Shown in pieces: positions 30,479 through 41,668 of a stretch of DNA of 64,000 bases. The DNA is taken from assembly GCA_945288535.1 (NCBI GenBank), contig CALYQQ010000014.1, positions 1-64,000 of the forward strand. The letters are read 5' to 3'. The notes under the pieces were generated by a model. The model saw nothing but the letters and a program-made list of their open reading frames with translations, did not search any database and was not told where the DNA came from. Both the position numbers and the translations under genes were made by a program. Position 1 is the first letter of the stretch. The number at the start of each line of letters is the position of its first letter. The stretch is from an uncultured Enterobacterales bacterium. Lineage in GTDB: Bacteria; Pseudomonadota; Gammaproteobacteria; Enterobacterales; CALYQQ01.

Positions 30479-31489
30479 TTAACGTATCTCTGAATCAACA
30501 ATGCCAAAATGACGATACGCATGCGGTGTAGCCATACGTCCTCTTGGTGTTCGCTGAATAAACCCTTGTTGTATAAGGTAAGGTTCAAGAACATCCTCTA
30601 TGGTGTCACGCTCCTCACCAATCGCTGCCGCCAGATTATCCAGACCTACTGGACCTCCACTAAATTTATCAATAATAGCCAGTAATAATTTGCGATCCAT
30701 AAAATCAAAACCTTGGTTATCTACATCTAGCATATCTAGTGCTTGGACAGCAATATTCGCATCAATAATCCCATTAGATTTAACTTCTGCAAAATCCCGG
30801 ACGCGCCGTAAAAGGCGATTAGCTATACGTGGCGTTCCACGTGAACGACGAGCAACATGATGAGCCCCTTCTTCTGATAAATTAAGTCCCATACAACGTG
30901 CACTTCGTTTAACTATATATTCTAAATCAGTAACTTGATAAAACTCTAATCGCTGTACAATACCAAAACGATCGCGCAAAGGTGATGTAAGTGAACCTGC
31001 ACGTGTTGTAGCACCAATCAAGGTAAATGGCGGTAAGTCAATTTTAATAGAACGTGCTGCAGGCCCTTCACCAATCATGATATCCAGCTGGTAATCTTCC
31101 ATTGCAGGATAAAGGACTTCTTCTACTGCTGGCGATAAACGGTGGATCTCATCAATAAACAAAATATCATGTGGTTCAAGATTCGTCAGCATGGCGGCTA
31201 AATCACCGGCTTTTTCTAACACTGGGCCAGATGTTGTCCGTATATTTACACCCATTTCATTTGCAACAATATTAGCTAATGTCGTTTTACCTAATCCTGG
31301 CGGACCAAATATCAATAAATGGTCTAGGGCATCACTTCGCTGACGTGCAGCCTGAATAAAGATTTCCATTTGTTGGCGAACATGAGGCTGACCTATATAT
31401 TCTTCCAACCGTTTAGGTCGAATGGCTCGGTCAATTGATTCATCATCACTACTCGCTATAGGAGAAATCAAGCGATCAGCTTCAATCAT
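30479..31489 (-). CDS. ruvB: Holliday junction branch migration ATPase RuvB
   Basis: RuvB is the hexameric AAA+ motor that, with RuvA, drives branch migration. The 336 residues have Walker [10 protein letters not shown] at 62-70, Walker [10 protein letters not shown] near 110, sensor 1 [19 protein letters not shown] and a C-terminal winged helix with [10 protein letters not shown]. It lies 15 nt after ruvA, as in the standard operon. Confidence 0.98.
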   Translation of the reverse strand: MIEADRLISPIASSDDESIDRAIRPKRLEEYIGQPHVRQQMEIFIQAARQRSDALDHLLIFGPPGLGKTTLANIVANEMGVNIRTTSGPVLEKAGDLAAMLTNLEPHDILFIDEIHRLSPAVEEVLYPAMEDYQLDIMIGEGPAARSIKIDLPPFTLIGATTRAGSLTSPLRDRFGIVQRLEFYQVTDLEYIVKRSARCMGLNLSEEGAHHVARRSRGTPRIANRLLRRVRDFAEVKSNGIIDANIAVQALDMLDVDNQGFDFMDRKLLLAIIDKFSGGPVGLDNLAAAIGEERDTIEDVLEPYLIQQGFIQRTPRGRMATPHAYRHFGIVDSEIR

Positions 31490-31504
31490 ACATATTACTC
31501 CTTA

Positions 31505-32122
31505 TCACAATGCGGACCGTAAGGCATTTCTAATCAGACTTTCACTACTATCACCCTCTTTAAACACATTTTTTATCATACGGCTCGCATCTTGTGATTT
31601 ATAGCCTAATGCAATCAATGCGGCTATAGCTTCTGTCTCTGCATTATTATCGGTATAATCTGCCATTGCATCTGATTGTAGTATTGATTGACTATCTGTA
31701 CTCAATAAATCGCCTTGCATGTTTTTAAAACGATCTTTCATTTCGACAATAAGACGTTCAGCGGTTTTTTTACCGACACCGGGTAATTTTGTTAAGCGCG
31801 CCACTTCTTGTTGCGCCACTGCATGTATAAACTGCTGCGCTGACATTCCTGATAAAATCGCTAAAGCGAGTTTAGGTCCTACGCCATTAACTTTAATCAG
31901 TTCACGGAACATTGCTCTCGCCTGTTTACTGGTAAAACCATATAATAATTGAGCATCTTCACGAACCACAAAATGAGTAAATAATATCATTTCTTCACCC
32001 AATTCGGGTAATTCATAAAAACAGGTCATTGGCATGTAAATTTCATAACCGATACCATTTACGTCAAGCACTATTTCTGGAGGTTGCTTTTCAAGCACAA
32101 TTCCACGCAGGCGACCAATCAC
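31505..32122 (-). CDS. ruvA: Holliday junction DNA helicase subunit RuvA
   Basis: RuvA binds four-way junctions as a tetramer and loads RuvB. The 205 residues show the N-terminal OB fold ([12 protein letters not shown]...), two helix-hairpin-helix segments ([16 protein letters not shown] and [19 protein letters not shown]) and the C-terminal RuvB-contact domain ([20 protein letters not shown]). It is first in ruvA-ruvB. In E. coli ruvC lies just upstream; here a broken nicotinamidase gene intervenes. Confidence 0.97.
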   Translation of the reverse strand: MIGRLRGIVLEKQPPEIVLDVNGIGYEIYMPMTCFYELPELGEEMILFTHFVVREDAQLLYGFTSKQARAMFRELIKVNGVGPKLALAILSGMSAQQFIHAVAQQEVARLTKLPGVGKKTAERLIVEMKDRFKNMQGDLLSTDSQSILQSDAMADYTDNNAETEAIAALIALGYKSQDASRMIKNVFKEGDSSESLIRNALRSAL

Positions 32123-32352
32123 GTTGTTTCATCCTTATAATGAGTAAATATACTATTTGATGCTGGATAAATACCCAGTAATTTTTAGAATTGTATATCA
32201 TATTACAACTGAAATGGAGATTTACAGAATATTATTAAATTTATATTTAAAAATAAGGCGTATTTTTACACTGTAAACAAGATAATTAAGGAAAAAAGCA
32301 AGGTAGCATCTTTTAATAAGTTAAGTTAGCACAGCTGCCATCTTATTATAGT

Positions 32353-32904
32353 TTATATAAGTTGTATGCCTAAAACAGATGAAAAATGTTTTAGTGACCA
32401 GGTATGCGCCGTAGGAACAATGCTAGCCACAGTGTTAAGCGGCACAGTTATCTTATAACCAAGGTTATATGCATCAACCAATGTATGCAATATACAAATA
32501 TCTGTACATACACCACAAACAATAATTTGATTAATACCTTGTTCTCGTAACCTTATATCCAAATCAGTTCAGGCAAAGGTACTATAACGTCGCTTATTCA
32601 TATAATAGATATGTTGCTGTTCTTGACATTGTTGGTACCAGTACACTAAGTCACCATAGAGTTCTCGGCCTGTTAAGTTAATTATATTATGCGCTGGAAA
32701 AAGTTTATTTTCTGGATGATAGACGTCATCTGATTCATGGCAATCAATAGCCAATACAATATAATTTCCAATACGGTCATAATTTTGGACTAATTGAACA
32801 AGAGTTTCTGTAATAGCTAATCCATAGCGACCACAGTTTAATTTACCATCAATTGAAATGAAATCGTAAGTAAAGTCAATGACTATAATTGCTTGATTAT
32901 TCAT
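32353..32904 (-). pseudogene. Nicotinamidase/isochorismatase-family gene split by an in-frame TGA
   Basis: One reading frame spans 183 codons with a single internal TGA at 32569-32571 (codon 112), and both halves remain well conserved. Family members convert nicotinamide to nicotinate. Asp10 (VIDF), metal-type residues Asp54/His56 and Lys104 (NKRRYSTF) lie before the stop; the nucleophile Cys133 (CGVCTDIC) lies after it, so a truncated product cannot be active. Relatives read YSAFAGTDLD here, so the stop most likely arose from a GGA glycine by one G-to-T change. No frameshift is present. It sits between ruvA and ruvC. A sequencing error or readthrough cannot be excluded. Confidence 0.85.
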
Positions 32905-32963
32905 ATCATTATCTTTTTAGTATGATAGGTTTTAAATTGTTTGATCTATTGTATCGTACAGGT

Positions 32964-33003
32964 AAAAAATATAACCAATGCAGCATAGTGTGCATTGGTT
33001 ATA
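32964..33003 (-). terminator. Terminator of the aspS-nudB-yebC-ruvC operon
   Basis: A perfect 13-bp inverted repeat (TATAACCAATGCA at 32970-32982 and TGCATTGGTTATA at 32991-33003) with an 8-nt loop. Read on minus it is followed by TTTTTT. It lies about 100 nt past the ruvC stop and isolates the operon from the pseudogene. Confidence 0.9.
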
Positions 33004-33100
33004 ATATCATCAAATCCTAATAGACTAATGTCGCTTTTACCATACTATTGGCAACCAAAGATAAACGTCAATCATACTACGATAAATCAATAAGATATTA

Positions 33101-33634
33101 TCATTTATTGGCCGAGCGTAAACGACCTCGAGTAAGGTTTAACTTTCCACTATTTATACGTAGAATATTTTGATTTAAATGGCTATGAGTAATTGCAATT
33201 GCCAAGGCATCTGCCGCATCAGCCTGAGGATGTGCCGATAAATTTAGTAATGATTTTACCATATGTTGAACTTGTGCTTTTTCAGCAGCACCTGTACCGA
33301 CTACAGTTTGTTTAACTTGTCGGGCGGCATATTCGAATACGGGAAGCCCCTTATTAACTGCTGCCACAATTGCTACACCACGCGCCTGTCCTAGCTTTAA
33401 GGCTGAATCAGCATTACGTGCCATAAAAACTTGTTCAATAGCAAATTCATCAGGTTGAAACTGAGTAATGACTTCTTTAATACCTGCATAAATCAGACGT
33501 AAACGAGACGGAAGATCATCCACAGCCGTACGGATACAACCACTTCCCAGATAGGTTAATTGACGCCCGTATTGGCGGATCACGCCATAGCCAGTGATCC
33601 GCGAACCAGGGTCAACCCCAAGAATAATGGTCAT
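33101..33634 (-). CDS. ruvC: Holliday junction resolvase RuvC
   Basis: RuvC cuts Holliday junctions symmetrically. The 177 residues keep the four acidic catalytic residues: Asp8 (GVDPG), Glu67 (AIEQVF), Asp139 and Asp142 (QADAADALA). The start overlaps the yebC stop by 1 nt (TAATG), indicating coupling. It is the last gene of aspS-nudB-yebC-ruvC. Confidence 0.97.
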   Translation of the reverse strand: MTIILGVDPGSRITGYGVIRQYGRQLTYLGSGCIRTAVDDLPSRLRLIYAGIKEVITQFQPDEFAIEQVFMARNADSALKLGQARGVAIVAAVNKGLPVFEYAARQVKQTVVGTGAAEKAQVQHMVKSLLNLSAHPQADAADALAIAITHSHLNQNILRINSGKLNLTRGRLRSANK

Positions 33635-34377
33635 TATAATAACGCAGCAACGTCATCAGAAATTTCACCGTTATGATAGACTTCTTGAACATCATCAGAA
33701 TCTTCTAACATATCGATAAGGCGTAATAGTTTAGGTGCAGTCTCAGCATCTAATTCTGCTTTTGTTGAAGGGATCATTGACACTTCAGCGCTCTCTGAAA
33801 CAAAGCCGGCATTATCCAGCGCATCTTTAATATCACCAAAAGATTCAGGTGAAGTATAAACATCAATAGCACCATCATCATAATTAATAATGTCTTCCGC
33901 ACCTGCTTCAAGTGCCGCATCCATTAATGCATCTTCATTTGTTCCTGCGGGATAAGAGATCACCCCTTTTTTACTAAATAAGTAGGCAACAGAACCATCA
34001 GTACCTAAATTTCCACCGGTCTTTGTGAATGCATGGCGAACATCTGATACGGTACGATTACGATTATCACTTAAGCATTCAACCATTACAGCCGTACCAC
34101 CAGGACCATAACCTTCGTAGATAATTGTTTCCATATTACTATTATCTTCACCACCAACACCACGAGCAATTGCCCGATTTAATGTGTCACGCGTCATATT
34201 ATTTGATAATGCTTTGTCAATAGCGGCCCGCAAACGTGGGTTTGAGCCTGGATCACCACCACCAATTCGTGCTGCTGTTACTAATTCACGAATTATTTTT
34301 GTGAAAATCTTACCGCGCTTCGCATCTTGCGCTGCTTTGCGATGTTTTGTATTGGCCCACTTACTATGACCTGCCAT
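33634..34377 (-). CDS. yebC: YebC/TACO1-family regulatory protein
   Basis: A 247-residue conserved bacterial protein. Family members are described both as DNA-binding transcription regulators and as factors aiding translation of proline-rich stretches. The hallmark N-terminus [36 protein letters not shown] and GYGPGG are present. The ATG at 34377 follows GGAGAG and matches the E. coli start, so the four upstream codons are not counted. Confidence 0.95.
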   Translation of the reverse strand: MAGHSKWANTKHRKAAQDAKRGKIFTKIIRELVTAARIGGGDPGSNPRLRAAIDKALSNNMTRDTLNRAIARGVGGEDNSNMETIIYEGYGPGGTAVMVECLSDNRNRTVSDVRHAFTKTGGNLGTDGSVAYLFSKKGVISYPAGTNEDALMDAALEAGAEDIINYDDGAIDVYTSPESFGDIKDALDNAGFVSESAEVSMIPSTKAELDAETAPKLLRLIDMLEDSDDVQEVYHNGEISDDVAALL

Positions 34378-34447
34378 AAAACTCTCCAATTAAAGACGTA
34401 TTCGTCTTTTTATCTATTATAAACCTACACACGCCGATTATATTAAC

Positions 34448-34897
34448 CTAATCCTGTGTTAATAGTAGCTCAATAGCCTGACGATTATTCCACGATTTTG
34501 TTAATTGCGCAGCCTGTGTCATATTTAACCATTGATAAGTAAGATGTTCTGTTAGAAAAATCTCACATGGTTCCGATAAATTTAAAAAAAACCAATGTTC
34601 CAGATTTTCAGTTACGTTAGGCGCATAACGATAACGAAATTGAGGAAAAATCTGGAAAATTACACTATAATCAGCATCAACCAAATTGAGCTGCTGTTGA
34701 ATAATATCAATTCCCGTTTCTTCTTTAACTTCTCTTAGTGCCGCTTGATAAGGGGTTTCATCTTGTTCCAAGCTTCCAGTTACTGACTGCCAAAAATCTG
34801 GATCATCTTTACGTTGCAGCATTAAGACTTGTCGTTCAGTTTGGCAGTAAATTATTACCAGGACTGACTCGGGACGTTTATACTGCGTCATACTCAT
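34448..34897 (-). CDS. nudB: Dihydroneopterin triphosphate diphosphatase (Nudix)
   Basis: NudB removes pyrophosphate from dihydroneopterin triphosphate in folate synthesis. The 149-residue protein has a complete Nudix box at 41-63 (Gly41, Glu47, Arg55-Glu56, Glu59-Glu60, Gly62). Other segments matching E. coli NudB are DDPDFWQSVTGS, FRYRYAPNVT and LTKSWNNRQAIE. The start overlaps the aspS stop by 1 nt (TAATG), so it is translationally coupled; an ATG two codons later is also possible. Confidence 0.95.
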   Translation of the reverse strand: MSMTQYKRPESVLVIIYCQTERQVLMLQRKDDPDFWQSVTGSLEQDETPYQAALREVKEETGIDIIQQQLNLVDADYSVIFQIFPQFRYRYAPNVTENLEHWFFLNLSEPCEIFLTEHLTYQWLNMTQAAQLTKSWNNRQAIELLLTQD

Positions 34898-36660
34898 TAT
34901 TTTTGAGTTACAACACTAATATTTAGCTCTTGTAATGCAGCTTCATTGGCCATACTAGGTGCATCTGTCAGTAAGCATGCAGCTGCCGTTGTTTTCGGAA
35001 AGGCAATAACATCCCGAATATTATCTGTACCAGTTAATAACATAACTAACCGATCTAATCCAAAAGCCATTCCTGCATGCGGTGGTGTGCCATATTTTAA
35101 CGCATCCAACAAGAAACCAAATTTGTCACGTTGTTCTTGTTCATTAATACCTAAAATACGGAATACTGCTTGTTGCATATCATTATTATAGATACGCACT
35201 GAGCCACCACCGACTTCATAACCATTTATGACCATATCATAGGCGTTTGCAGTAGCTTGTAATGGCGCTAACTCGAGTTGTTCTACTGTCAAATCCCGAG
35301 GTGAAGTGAATGGATGATGCATTGCTGATAATCCACCTTCACCATCTTCTTCAAACATAGGGAAATCAATTACCCATAATGGTTTCCATGCATTTTCTTC
35401 AGTAATTTTCAGTTCACTACCTATTTTTAGGCGCAATGCTCCTAAGGCATCACTAACCATTTTATAGCTGCCTGCACCAAACAAGAGAATATCTCCCGCT
35501 ACTGCTTGAGTACGTTTAAGTAGGGCTTCTATGATGGCTTCATCAAGGAATTTTGCAATTGGACTTTGCACACCTTCAAGTCCAGCATGGAGATCGTTGA
35601 CTTTTAACCAAGCAAGACCGCTCGCACCATAAATCGTAACAAACCGACCGTATTCATCTAGCTGTTTGCGAGTCAATGTTGCGCCACCCGGCACTCGAAG
35701 TACCGCAACCCGTCCTTTACTATCTTTTGCCGGATTAGCGAATACACTAAATTCGATCTCTTTTACCAAATCGGCAATATCGACAAGCTCCATAGGATTA
35801 CGTAAATCAGGTTTATCAGAACCGAAACGGCGCATTGCATCAGAATAATGCATAACTGGAAATGGACCTAAATCAACATTTTTTAGGTTTTTCCATAAGT
35901 CACACACCATCTTTTCCATCATTTCACGGATCTGATCCGATGTCATAAAAGACGTTTCAATATCAATTTGCGTAAATTCAGGTTGACGATCAGCCCGTAA
36001 GTCTTCATCTCGAAAACATTTAACAATTTGATAATAACGGTCAAAACCTGACATCATTAACAATTGTTTAAAGAGTTGTGGTGATTGCGGTAATGCATAA
36101 AACTTCCCTTTATGGACTCGACTGGGAACAAGATAATCACGCGCACCCTCTGGTGTGGCTTTAGTCAATATTGGCGTTTCAATATCCAAAAAGCCGTTTT
36201 CGTCCATATAGCGACGCACAAACGCAGTAATGCGCGCGCGCATTTTAAGACGCTCAGTCATTTCTGGACGACGTAAATCCAGATAGCGATATTTTAGACG
36301 CAATTCTTCGCTATTATTTTGATTAAAATCCAATGGCAATACCTCAGCCCGATTTATAATCGTTAATGATTTTACTAAAACTTCGACTTCACCGGTAGCC
36401 ATCTCTTTATTAATCATATTATCAGGTCGTGCACGAACGATTCCGTTGATTTGAATACAAAATTCATTACGCAACTCACCCGCTAACTTAAATGCAGCCT
36501 GTTCATTAGGATCAAAGAAGAGTTGAACAATACCTTCACGATCGCGCATATCAATAAAGATAAATGCTCCCAAATCACGACGACGGTTAACCCAACCGCA
36601 TAAATAGACTTCTTTACCCACATGGGAGGTATTCAGCTTCCCACAATATTCACTACGCAT
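34897..36660 (-). CDS. aspS: Aspartyl-tRNA synthetase
   Basis: This class IIb synthetase charges tRNA-Asp. The 587 residues include the N-terminal OB fold ([20 protein letters not shown]), motif 2 [19 protein letters not shown], the bacterial GAD insertion at about 300-410 and motif 3 [13 protein letters not shown]. The ATG at 36660 (MRSEYCGKL) has ribosome site AAAGG and matches E. coli; upstream in-frame codons overlap the FmdB-like gene and are rejected. It heads the conserved aspS-nudB-yebC-ruvC run. Confidence 0.97.
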   Translation of the reverse strand: MRSEYCGKLNTSHVGKEVYLCGWVNRRRDLGAFIFIDMRDREGIVQLFFDPNEQAAFKLAGELRNEFCIQINGIVRARPDNMINKEMATGEVEVLVKSLTIINRAEVLPLDFNQNNSEELRLKYRYLDLRRPEMTERLKMRARITAFVRRYMDENGFLDIETPILTKATPEGARDYLVPSRVHKGKFYALPQSPQLFKQLLMMSGFDRYYQIVKCFRDEDLRADRQPEFTQIDIETSFMTSDQIREMMEKMVCDLWKNLKNVDLGPFPVMHYSDAMRRFGSDKPDLRNPMELVDIADLVKEIEFSVFANPAKDSKGRVAVLRVPGGATLTRKQLDEYGRFVTIYGASGLAWLKVNDLHAGLEGVQSPIAKFLDEAIIEALLKRTQAVAGDILLFGAGSYKMVSDALGALRLKIGSELKITEENAWKPLWVIDFPMFEEDGEGGLSAMHHPFTSPRDLTVEQLELAPLQATANAYDMVINGYEVGGGSVRIYNNDMQQAVFRILGINEQEQRDKFGFLLDALKYGTPPHAGMAFGLDRLVMLLTGTDNIRDVIAFPKTTAAACLLTDAPSMANEAALQELNISVVTQK

Positions 36661-36673
36661 AATTGTACCTTTA

Positions 36674-36949
36674 TTATTTAGCTGATGTAGTTCCATTACA
36701 CTGAGCTCCACAAGCTCTGGCCACAGGGCAACTAGCCATCAAGGTAGCCTGATCATCTTTAGCTCGTTTCGGTTTATAATCAGTCGCATACCAGCCGGTG
36801 CCTTTTAGCTGAAAACCAGCAACTGACATCTGTTTTTTTAATGTAGCCTGTTGGCATGAAGGACATTCGACTAAAGGTATATCGTTAAGTTTTTGTAATT
36901 TTGCTAACTGATGTCCACAGGCATCACATAGATATTCATAAATTGGCAT
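36674..36949 (-). CDS. FmdB-family zinc-ribbon protein upstream of aspS
   Basis: A 91-residue protein with an N-terminal [13 protein letters not shown] and two CxxC pairs (Cys8/Cys11 and Cys29/Cys32) forming the putative zinc ribbon named for FmdB. Three further cysteines cluster at the C-terminus ([12 protein letters not shown]). Function is not established. It ends 13 nt before aspS and is probably co-transcribed with it, a neighbourhood common in other Gammaproteobacteria but not in E. coli K-12. Confidence 0.88.
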   Translation of the reverse strand: MPIYEYLCDACGHQLAKLQKLNDIPLVECPSCQQATLKKQMSVAGFQLKGTGWYATDYKPKRAKDDQATLMASCPVARACGAQCNGTTSAK

Positions 36950-38005
<1,056 letters not shown>

Positions 38006-38019
38006 GAAACATAAAAATA

Positions 38020-38991
38020 ATGCTACGTTTTTCTAAATTTTACCAACTTATTGCTGATACGTCACTTGGTCACTGGTTAGAAACATTACCCGCTCAATTG
38101 GCTATTTGGCAAAAAACAGCGATAAATACGCAAACTAAAGCTTGGTTTAATGCGATTGATCATTTACCAAAATTAATACCTGCACATATTGATTTGTTAC
38201 ATAGCGTAAGCGCATTTAGTCAGCAACCTTTAGCTGAATACGAAAAACGCACGATTGAAATGCGCCTTAAAATGCTAATGCCTTGGCGTAAGGGGCCTTA
38301 TAATTTATATGATATTCATATAGATACTGAATGGCGGTCAGATTTAAAGTGGTTACGTCTCCTCCCTCATATTTCGTCTTTAATAGGCCGACAAGTACTT
38401 GATGTCGGTTGTGGTAGTGGCTATCATTTATGGCGAATGGTTGGTGCAGGTGCGCGTCTAGCCGTAGGAATTGATCCAACAACGCTATTTTATTGTCAAT
38501 TTCAAGCTATCCAAAAATTATTAGGAGCTCCCCCTCAAGCGCATTTTTTACCACTCGGTATTGAGCAACTACCTGAATTAGCCGCCTTTGATACCGTATT
38601 TTCCATGGGCGTGCTTTATCATCGCCGTTCTCCATTAGATCATCTCTACCAATTAAAAGCACAACTTGTTTCTGGTGGGGAACTTGTATTAGAAACACTA
38701 GTCATAGAAGGTGATGAACATCAGGTATTAGTTCCGAGTAGTCGCTATGCGAAAATGTCAAATATCTATTTTATTCCATCGGCATCCGCACTATCGAATT
38801 GGTTAGCCAAATGTGGTTTTATAGATATTCGTATTTGTGATTTATCATTTACGACGAGCGAAGAACAACGACGTACTGCGTGGATGCAAACAGAGTCATT
38901 AACGGATTTTCTTGATCATGACGATCCGCATAAAACAATCGAGGGTTATCCTGCGCCTTTACGTGCTATTATTATTGCTAAAAAACCTTAA
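38020..38991 (+). CDS. cmoB: tRNA U34 carboxymethyltransferase
   Basis: CmoB transfers the carboxymethyl group from carboxy-SAM to 5-hydroxyuridine 34 in several tRNAs. The 323 residues equal the E. coli length. Seen are [10 protein letters not shown] (Lys91 contacts the carboxy group in E. coli), [14 protein letters not shown] at 127-140 and [16 protein letters not shown]. It forms an operon with cmoA. Confidence 0.97.
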   Translation: MLRFSKFYQLIADTSLGHWLETLPAQLAIWQKTAINTQTKAWFNAIDHLPKLIPAHIDLLHSVSAFSQQPLAEYEKRTIEMRLKMLMPWRKGPYNLYDIHIDTEWRSDLKWLRLLPHISSLIGRQVLDVGCGSGYHLWRMVGAGARLAVGIDPTTLFYCQFQAIQKLLGAPPQAHFLPLGIEQLPELAAFDTVFSMGVLYHRRSPLDHLYQLKAQLVSGGELVLETLVIEGDEHQVLVPSSRYAKMSNIYFIPSASALSNWLAKCGFIDIRICDLSFTTSEEQRRTAWMQTESLTDFLDHDDPHKTIEGYPAPLRAIIIAKKP

Positions 38992-39040
38992 TAACGTTCG
39001 TCGTCAAACTAATAATACCTACTTAATCTGTTAGTATTCA

Positions 39041-39072
39041 GTTGATTTTACTAAATTAATAGTAAAATCAAC
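39041..39072. terminator. Hairpin downstream of cmoB
   Basis: A perfect 13-bp stem (GTTGATTTTACTA at 39041-39053 with TAGTAAAATCAAC at 39060-39072) and a 6-nt loop, about 50 nt after cmoB. It lacks a strong T-run, so terminator function is only probable. Confidence 0.5.
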
Positions 39073-39289
39073 GTTACTAGCTTTAATATATCGTTTTTGA
39101 TCAGTGAACGACTATTTTTTGTAATCATTTCCTGTTGTTATAATGTTATTATCTTTAGACTCTATTAAATGAATCATCTATAAAATAGCACTATGTTGTT
39201 ATCTTATATCATCCTTTCTTCAACTTGAAAAATAAACAAAAATAGCGACATACTTAATATACTTGTTGACATAATTGGAGGTAAAAATT

Positions 39290-39562
39290 ATGGCTAGTGG
39301 TTGGGCATCAGACGATGCAGTAAATCAACAAATTGAAACCTCTATTTCTGATGCAATTAAAAAAGCCAGAAAACAGCTTAATAGTAATGAAAAAAGCGCA
39401 TTATTTTGTGAAAAATGTGGTGAGGCCATTCCTCTAGCTCGAAGAGAGGCGCTTAAAGGTGTAAAATATTGTATCGTTTGTCAAACTGATATTGATAAAG
39501 AGGCCTTAAAAAGTTTAACACTATATAATCGTCGGGGAAGTAAAGACAGTCAGTTACGTTAG
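39290..39562 (+). CDS. ybiI: YbiI, DksA/TraR-type zinc finger protein
   Basis: A 90-residue protein with the C4 zinc finger of the DksA/TraR family (Cys40, Cys43, Cys61, Cys64) and the conserved tail YNRRGSKDSQLR, matching E. coli YbiI at both ends. It lacks the long DksA coiled coil with its acidic tip, so true DksA-like action at RNA polymerase is doubtful. The ATG at 39290 follows TTGGAGG; an in-frame TTG five codons upstream is part of that ribosome site. Confidence 0.93.
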   Translation: MASGWASDDAVNQQIETSISDAIKKARKQLNSNEKSALFCEKCGEAIPLARREALKGVKYCIVCQTDIDKEALKSLTLYNRRGSKDSQLR

Positions 39563-39808
39563 TCACCTTATCGCAACACAATTATCAGATGAGTATTTTG
39601 TTGAAGTAATAAACTAGTTAATGACTTCTCACTATTAAGGGTAAAAATATTTATATTATGATTGCTTCATAAGTAATCTATTGTTAACTTAGCGATTATC
39701 TTCATAACAAATTGACGATAATTGGGTCTAGTTTTATTAATGCCTAAGGAAAAAAATAGCTGCTAACCTATCTACTCCAATAATGTTCAGAATTCAAAGG
39801 ATGATACT

Positions 39809-40957
39809 GTGGCAATATTTAATTTTGATCAACCGATTGATAGACGTAATTCAGATAGTGAAAAATGGCATAAATATACAGGAAGCGATATCATTCCGCT
39901 GTGGATTGCTGACATGGACTTTTGTTCACCTCCAGCAATCATAGAAGCATTACAACAACGCGTTGCTTACGGTGTATTTGGTTATGGTTATCCTCCACAA
40001 GGATTAATAAGCGCATTTATTTCCCGAATGAAAATGTTATATCAGTGGGATATTAAACCAGAATGGTTAGTTTTTTTACCAGGACTCGTCAGTGGCTTAA
40101 ATATTGCAATTCGATCATTAACAAAATCAAATGAAAGTAGTCTTTGTCCATTTCCTATTTATCCGCCATTTATGAAATCTGCGCACATGGCGAACCGAAA
40201 ACAAGTAAGTATTCCTGTTAATCTTGCTAATAATCGCTGGTTACTTAATTTGGCTACAGCAGAAGCCAATATGGATGGCAGTGAAAAACTGTTAATGTTA
40301 TGTAATCCGCTTAATCCAGGTGGTACAGTATTTAATCGTGACGAATTAATTGAGCAACTTGAGTTCGCTAAACGTCATAATTTATACATTTGTTCCGATG
40401 AAATTCATTGTGAATTATTATTAGATAAACATGCGAAGCATATTCCAATTGCAAGTTTGAATGAAGATGCAGCATTACGAACAGTTACATTGATGGCACC
40501 ATCAAAAACATTTAATATTGCTGGTCTCGGTGCCTCTATTGCGGTCATCCCCAATGCTATATTACGACAAAGATTTATTAATTGCCGTACTGGTATTGTA
40601 CCTAGTGTTGATATTCTTGCATATGTAGCGGCGGAAGCTGCTTATTTACACTGTGATGGCTGGTTACAGCAATTACTTGCTTATTTACGTGATAATCATC
40701 AATTCGTTTTACAACGCATTAACGCCATTCCCGGATTGAAAATGGCACCCCTTGCGGCAACTTATTTGGCCTGGATTGATGCTAGTGAGCTTCCTGTTAA
40801 CAATCCCCATACCTTTTTTGAAGAAGCAGGCGTCGGATTATCAGCAGGTGTTGATTTTGGTAACCACAACTTTATCCGATTGAATTTTGGTTGCAGACGC
40901 ACACTTTTAACTGAGGCATTAACAAGAATGGAAAAAGCCGTAGCAGCTCTTTGTTAA
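39809..40957 (+). CDS. PatB/MalY-family PLP aminotransferase or C-S lyase
   Basis: A fold-type I PLP enzyme of 382 residues. The family usually has cystathionine beta-lyase activity, and E. coli MalY also represses maltose genes by protein contact. Features are WIADMDF at 32-38, CNPLNPGG at 165-172, the DEIH segment at 197-200 and the PLP lysine Lys233 in PSKTFNIAG. Start is GTG with AAAGGATGA upstream. It stands alone, so a MalY-like role is not supported by context. Confidence 0.88.
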   Translation: MAIFNFDQPIDRRNSDSEKWHKYTGSDIIPLWIADMDFCSPPAIIEALQQRVAYGVFGYGYPPQGLISAFISRMKMLYQWDIKPEWLVFLPGLVSGLNIAIRSLTKSNESSLCPFPIYPPFMKSAHMANRKQVSIPVNLANNRWLLNLATAEANMDGSEKLLMLCNPLNPGGTVFNRDELIEQLEFAKRHNLYICSDEIHCELLLDKHAKHIPIASLNEDAALRTVTLMAPSKTFNIAGLGASIAVIPNAILRQRFINCRTGIVPSVDILAYVAAEAAYLHCDGWLQQLLAYLRDNHQFVLQRINAIPGLKMAPLAATYLAWIDASELPVNNPHTFFEEAGVGLSAGVDFGNHNFIRLNFGCRRTLLTEALTRMEKAVAALC

Positions 40958-40994
40958 ATTAATTTTATTGTGCTATCAAGTGTGATAAATAGTA

Positions 40995-41561
40995 TTAGTT
41001 ATTAGCTATAATATCCCGTATTGAATATGGATGAAACTTAATTGTTATATCACCTTGGGTAATCGAAAAGGTTGGATTTGCTTTTGTATCACCCCTTGCT
41101 ACGGGTTGACTAAATCCTAAGCGAATATCAGTACTCACCAATGCTTCATCAGACAAATGGGTTAAAACAGCTTGATTTAGTTGTTGCGGTTGGCAAGGTA
41201 TAACTAATTCAATATGCTGCCAACTTTCTTGCGCATAGTTTTTCCTTCCCGGATAAGGTAATTCGACACAATCAATTAATAATCCAGCCACCTGTAAAGG
41301 TTGGTATAAATCAAATAAAGTAATAATACGACCATTAATCATATTTTCTGACAAGATTTTTGCGCATTGCAACCAACCAGTTCGCCAACGTTCTGCAGTA
41401 CTAAATTGGTTACAACGTACTGCAATATGATCACAATGAAAATCAGTTAAACTAAGATTAAGGTATTCTGCCATAATGGTTAATTTGTAGCTAAAGTGAG
41501 ACAGCTCTTTGTATAAATCAGCTAATTCAACAATATTTTTTATTGACGACATAAAAAACAC
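40995..41561 (-). CDS. yecM: YecM family protein (VOC superfamily)
   Basis: A 188-residue protein matching E. coli YecM, a structure-solved vicinal oxygen chelate relative with possible metal binding (DHIAVRC with His, HIELVIP with His). Conserved segments are [26 protein letters not shown], and the C-terminal [14 protein letters not shown]. The function is unknown. The first codon could be ATG at 41561 or the ATG three codons later. It is divergent from argS. Confidence 0.92.
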   Translation of the reverse strand: MFFMSSIKNIVELADLYKELSHFSYKLTIMAEYLNLSLTDFHCDHIAVRCNQFSTAERWRTGWLQCAKILSENMINGRIITLFDLYQPLQVAGLLIDCVELPYPGRKNYAQESWQHIELVIPCQPQQLNQAVLTHLSDEALVSTDIRLGFSQPVARGDTKANPTFSITQGDITIKFHPYSIRDIIANN

Positions 41562-41668
41562 CTTATTCGATAAATGACAATAATGTTTCAGGCAGGTATC
41601 ATACCGTTTATTTTTTAAGATGGCATAGTTTATATGGTATGCCTTTCACAAATAACAAAGGTATTTCA

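Noticed and set aside
32569..32571. Selenocysteine or programmed readthrough at the nicotinamidase TGA
   Set aside because: The family has Gly here, no Sec role is known, no SECIS-like hairpin is evident just after the codon, and the TGA is followed by A rather than the leaky C context.
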